Assembly: GCF_963924675.1 (NCBI RefSeq)
Contig: NC_089224.1
Span: 44,745,158 to 44,809,157, forward strand
Direction of reading: 5' to 3'
DNA length: 64,000 nt
Source: Phocoena phocoena
Taxonomy: Eukaryota; Chordata; Mammalia; Artiodactyla; Phocoenidae
The notes beneath the pieces were generated by a model, which was given only the letters and a program-made list of their open reading frames with translations, searched no databases and was not told the origin of the DNA. This document shows, piece after piece, positions 60,024-64,000 of this stretch. Position 1 is the first letter of the stretch; every line of letters begins with the position of its first letter. Made by a program: the position numbers and the translations under genes.

Positions 60024-60342
60024 GATTTCCCTGGTGGCGCAGTGGTTAAGAATCCGCCTGCCAATGCAGGGGACACAGGTTCGAGCCTTGGTCCGGGAAG
60101 ATCCCACATGCCGTGGAGCAGCTAAGCCCATGCGCCACAACTACTGAGCCTGCACTCTAGAGCCCGTGAGCCACAACTACTGAAGCCTGCCCGCCTGGAG
60201 CCTGTGCTCTGGAAAAAGAGAAGCCACCGAAATGAGAAGCCCACACACTACAATGAAGAGGAGCCCCTGCTCGCCCATGCGCAGCAATGAAGACCCAACG
60301 CAGCCAAAAATAAATAAATAAATTTATAAAAATGAAAAAGAA
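60024..60342 (+). mobile_element. CHR-type SINE, long form
   Basis: tRNA-like head (atttccctggtggcgcagtg), body with gaagaggagcccctgctc, and a tail of aaat units. A probable TSD is atatgtatgaatcat on the left and aaatgtatgcattat on the right, with mismatches. Confidence 0.92.
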
Positions 60343-60344
60343 AT

Positions 60345-60819
60345 GTATGCATTATACCTAATGAAAGATTAATACTAAACATAGCTCAGAAATAACATAT
60401 CTCTGAGGGAAAAAAATACAAATTAAATATGTAATTTATGCCAAATAACAATCTTCAAAAGAAAACTAAGATAAAGTAAAATTCTCAATTCACTGATCTT
60501 TTTTAGCATATTTCAAGAAATTAAGTAACTATCTCTACTTTGAGAAAATGTTTTTCAGGTAACTCAACCTCTCATTCCCCCTCCTGATATTCCATCTACA
60601 ATAGTAAGAGTTGTGAAATTCACCAGATCCTAACATTAAAACTAGACATCCAATATAAGAGAAAGACAGAGAACTTCACGTCACAAGTAATTACTGACTC
60701 CTATATTGCTGTATTATTCAACATGTCTAAGTTGAGCAGTAAGTCCTCTTCATGTAGGTGAAAATGTATGTAAATATTCTGATCTAAGAAACTAATTATG
60801 TTTTATTTATAAACACAAA
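60345..60819. other. Intergenic, nothing recognised
   Basis: AT-rich with no gene or named repeat. Confidence 0.5.
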
Positions 60820-60989
60820 GGCTTAGAAATACTATGACCAACTGGGTAGCAATAAGGTCCCCAGCACTCAGGTTGTGCTTTTTAAATACCATTTCCCACT
60901 GAAAAATAATCAGTGCTCCTTTGAGAAATGGTTGATGCCATGCGTAGTGCGGGAAATGTACCGGATAAGAGTGGAATATGTTGTCATAC

Positions 60990-61540
60990 CAGAAATCAAG
61001 GATTCTGTCAAAGACTACTGAAGTCATGTTAAAAAGACTCAAGAGCCAACTTGCAGGAGCTCCCAGTGGCCAAAGATAGGGCTTGAGCATCAATAGGAAT
61101 GATAATTATAGTAAATTGAAATACACCAATTATGTTTAAATGCATATGTTTACAATAATTTAAAAATCAGTAATCACCTTTGGAAGAGGCTAGGGACTCA
61201 ACTCACCATTTTGAAAACTTGAAAATAAAGTATTCATTCTGTCTCTTATATATACCTGAGGGCAACCAAGCAGATAATAAAGAAAATTTTCTCTTTATAG
61301 AAGTATTCCAGCTAGTGGATGAAGAAGTGTTGATAGGATTAAAATATCACCATTTTGCAATCCCTAAGGAAATATTAGATCTAAGAAATAATTATCAGTG
61401 GCTGCTGAAGTCATAGAAAAAGAGATAATCGATTATGTGCCTCTTGGTGGAAGTTTACAATTCTACTTATGAAGTATTTTTGCCAAAATATCAAACCTGA
61501 GTCACATCCAAACTCTAGATCTAAATACCACATGATAAGA
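60990..61540 (+). repeat. Probable ancient interspersed repeat, family unresolved
   Basis: Stretches such as caacttgcaggagctcccag, tatacctgagggcaaccaag, ccagctagtggatgaagaag and ccattttgcaatccctaagg feel familiar from an old mammalian repeat. I cannot name it. The 78-codon frame at 61180-61416 lies wholly inside it. Confidence 0.35.
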
Positions 61541-61656
61541 AATACAAGTGACAGAGAAAAATGTTAAATATCATCATGAAGAAACATTCTGTAAAGTCCA
61601 GACTTCAGAAAACCACAGAATTAACAACTCAATTCCTACAACAAATCAGTTGAAAG

Positions 61657-61795
61657 GGAGAAGAAGAAGAAGAAGGATGAGGAGAAGGAGAAGGAGAAGG
61701 AGAAGGAGAAGGAGAAGGAGAAGGAGAAGGAGGAGAAGGAGAAGGAGAAGGAGGAGGAGGAGAAGGAGAAGGAGAAGAAAGAAAGAAAGAGGGGA
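61657..61795 (+). repeat. (GGAGAA)n polypurine microsatellite
   Basis: About 135 bases of agaaga then ggagaa units, with ggagga interruptions. The strand asymmetry is total (only A and G but for one T). Arg/Ser-repeat frames over it are artefacts. Confidence 0.97.
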
Positions 61796-61935
61796 ACTGA
61801 TAGATTAGAAGAGACACAAGAGACTGGTAAAAATTTCAATCAATTTCAATATGTTGATTTTATTTTCATCCTTATTCATATAAATAAATTATTAACAAGC
61901 AATGAAAAGTGATATGTGTAAAAATTGGAAGAGAC

Positions 61936-62286
61936 TCCATATGGACTGAATTGTGTCCCCCAAGATTCATATGTTAAATCTCTAACACCCAGTACCTCAG
62001 AATGACTGTATTTGAAGATAAGGCATTAAGGTGATTACGTTAAAATGAGGCTGGTGGGGGGGCCCTAATCCAATCTGACTAGTGTCTTTATAAGGAGAGG
62101 AAATTTGGACACACAAAAGAGATAGCAGCAGCTTGCATGCTCACAGGGCAACTATGTAAAGCGGCAGCAGGAGAGAGACAATCTGCAAGCCAAGGAGAGA
62201 AAACCAAAACTGAAAAAATAAAATTCTGTTGTTAAAGCCACCCAGTCTGTGGAATTTTGTTATGGCAGCCCTAGAAAACTAATACA
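61936..62286 (+). mobile_element. Solo LTR, ERVL-MaLR type (MST/MLT1-like)
   Basis: Starts atggactgaattgtgtcccc, holds ccaagattcatatgttaaat, cctaatccaatctgactagt, tgtctttataaggagagg and ends ctgttgttaaagccacccag ... aactaatacag. The order is that of a MaLR LTR. No internal coding region lies beside it, so it is a solo LTR. The subfamily is uncertain. Confidence 0.65.
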
Positions 62287-62512
62287 GATGCTAAAATGAT
62301 GTATATGTCCATCATTCAATTAGACTTAGAACCATTTATGGGGATATAGAAGGAGCTATACTGTGGATCCTGGAGCAATAAATCTCAACTGATGAAATGG
62401 AGAGAATCAAGCCTCCTGGTGAGATGGGGGTCATATATAGCTTGAAAAAGCCACGAAAATGATTCTGAATTTCTTTCTCTCCCAACTTAGAATCACTGTC
62501 TTAGATCCAACC

Positions 62513-62513
<1 letters not shown>

Positions 62514-62556
<43 letters not shown>
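62514..62556 (+). repeat. (CA)n microsatellite
   Basis: About 21 uninterrupted ca units, a length usually polymorphic in mammals. Confidence 0.97.
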
Positions 62557-62557
<1 letters not shown>

Positions 62558-63094
62558 GTGAGGACATGATTATGGAACTTCTTCTCTTGGTCACTCAACT
62601 GATTTTATTCACACTTTTATAGTGAGTTCATATATAGTTTCACCAACTAGAATATAAACATTTTCACTAGGGATCTGAACTATTTATAATATTGAAACTG
62701 ATTCTATCCCTTCCCTTCTATTAACCTCCTAAATTTGATGCCAATTTACTGTTTACTTTCTCTCCCTTCTCACTTGTAAATAATCCACCCTATTAAAAGG
62801 CAGAGCTGTGACTATTCCAAATTTCAATTGCCCACTATGTTCTCATCCATTTCATCTCTTAAATGTGTCTAAAGCATTAACAACAGGTTGTGTTTCACCC
62901 TAGAGACAGCTGGGTTTCAGGAAGAGGTAAAATGTTTCATTATCTCACTCTATTGTCCAAGACAAATGTGCTATTGTATTATGTGTGAAAAGTCACCTTT
63001 GAAGTCTATTAAGGGTATGTTGTGAGGGTTAGCCATCTGGAAAACACACTGTAGACTGAAAAATAATTATAAACTAGTTTATTGTGTTTTCTTT
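62558..63094. other. Intergenic, nothing recognised
   Basis: No gene or named repeat. Confidence 0.5.
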
Positions 63095-63300
63095 CCAGTT
63101 AAGCCTACAATGACAGCTGCTAAAAACCCTATGTAGTGCAAATGGTAGAGGATCTGAAGCCACACAGGTTAGACTACACCTCCAGCAATGATTAGCTAGT
63201 ATGCCAGTGACTTAACTTCTCTTTTGTCTTGCCTGTAAAAGTGAGATACGAGTGCATGTTGCATAAGAGTTTTATGAGGATTAAATAAAATAATACTCCA
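63095..63300 (-). repeat. MIR SINE fossil
   Basis: tgcaaatggtagaggatctg, tgccagtgacttaacttctc, tgtcttgcctgtaaaagtga and gagttttatgaggattaaat are a reverse MIR. Confidence 0.78.
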
Positions 63301-64000
63301 AAACATTTGGAACAGAGTAGACAAGTGTAATTTCTCCTCTCATCTTTTAAGCATAGAGGATATTTAATATTCTTTACATAGAGAATATTAGAAAATCCAA
63401 TAATATTTGGAAACCAGGTTGAGCAGGTTGGTTTTGTAAAGAAGTCCACTGAGCTTCCATGTGTTTCCTTTAAATTTCAGGGGAGAAAAAGGCCTTGGAA
63501 AATCAAGTTTGAAGCTTCCTCAGGAATTCTCAGTTTGGAGTGGGTTAGGACCACCCAGATTTTGCTTAATAGAGAAGCGCTGTCCGTGGTGCTAGTAACC
63601 ACACATACCCCTGGCAAAGTTTTTCCCTGCCCAAAGTTCTTTTCCAGTCAATTTGTCTAGTGCAGCTCACATATCTGCCTCTGGGAAGCTTATCAATATT
63701 TCCGCTCTTTGGGTTTTTTCCTATCTTAACATTCTTTATCTATGTCTCCTTCAACAACAACAACCATTCTCTTCCATCTTATCAACTTCAAATAGTTTTT
63801 ATTTCTTAGACACTTTGCCCATACCCACCACTTAAGAAGGTGGCTCAAATATTGGCTCAGGCTATATTTTACTAACCTTTTTGTTAAGTTTTAAGGAAAT
63901 CCGAGGCTCAAAGCAAGAACATAGGAAACAGTTGATTTTCAATGCATTCTTTAAAGACTCTCTTCAGCTGCAACACCTCTAAGGAAATTCCCTGCACTTT
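63301..64000. other. Intergenic to window end, nothing recognised
   Basis: No gene, no named repeat and no open frame above 85 codons with a domain. Confidence 0.5.

Noticed and set aside
61548..61808. Arginine-rich frame, and Ser/Pro and Ser/Phe frames opposite
   Set aside because: All are translations of the (GGAGAA)n microsatellite.
1..64000. CRISPR arrays, operons, riboswitches, bacterial or phage signals
   Set aside because: None present. Regularly spaced repeats here are microsatellites or the degenerate array at 54 kb, and the DNA is clearly mammalian.

Overview
The window is ordinary intergenic mammalian nuclear DNA, AT-rich and dominated by retroposons. The best clue to the organism is a set of 15 tRNA-derived SINEs of the CHR type, each opening with ttccctggtggcgcagtgg. 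They occur in a short form (about 200 bp, with a second GC-rich half) and a long form (about 310 bp). This mixture, the cetartiodactyl-type L1, and the absence of any BovB or bovine SINE that I could see point to a whale or dolphin. The species cannot be read from the sequence.

I find no intact protein-coding gene and no functional RNA gene. Layout: 1-7735 is mostly unrecognised sequence with a MIR, fossil DNA-transposon pieces and one long SINE. 7751-8850 (minus) is a processed pseudogene of ORC6, with a 15-bp target-site duplication (TSD), poly-A remnant, one frameshift and a junction that looks like a skipped exon. 8866-26900 is a patchwork of MIR and L2 fossils, five CHR SINEs, one young 5'-truncated L1 (12060-12711), and two related tracts of about 190 bp (15807, 19181). 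26938-34540 is a three-level nest: an old L1 split by a near-full-length younger L1, which is itself split by a CHR SINE. Both reading frames of the younger L1 are dead, although ORF1 carries only two nonsense codons over 310 in-frame codons. 34541-55070 is again intergenic, with MIRs, a Charlie-type hAT fossil, four CHR SINEs and a degenerate tandem repeat (54020-54425). 55074-58011 is a Tigger1 DNA transposon with both ends and its TA duplication, interrupted by four CHR SINEs, one of which sits exactly where about 0.5 kb of Tigger1 is missing. 58330-64000 holds an L2, a long SINE, an unclassified old repeat, a purine hexanucleotide microsatellite, a solo LTR of MaLR type and a CA repeat.

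Nothing here acts together as a pathway. The content records successive insertions: MIR, L2 and hAT first, then Tigger1, MaLR and the old L1, then the younger L1, then CHR SINEs and the ORC6 retrocopy. I found no undescribed biological system. The observations worth a check are structural: a SINE replacing target sequence, the exon-skip signature in ORC6, the paired unclassified tracts and the degenerate tandem repeat. Repeat-family names are from memory of consensus sequences, not from a database search.
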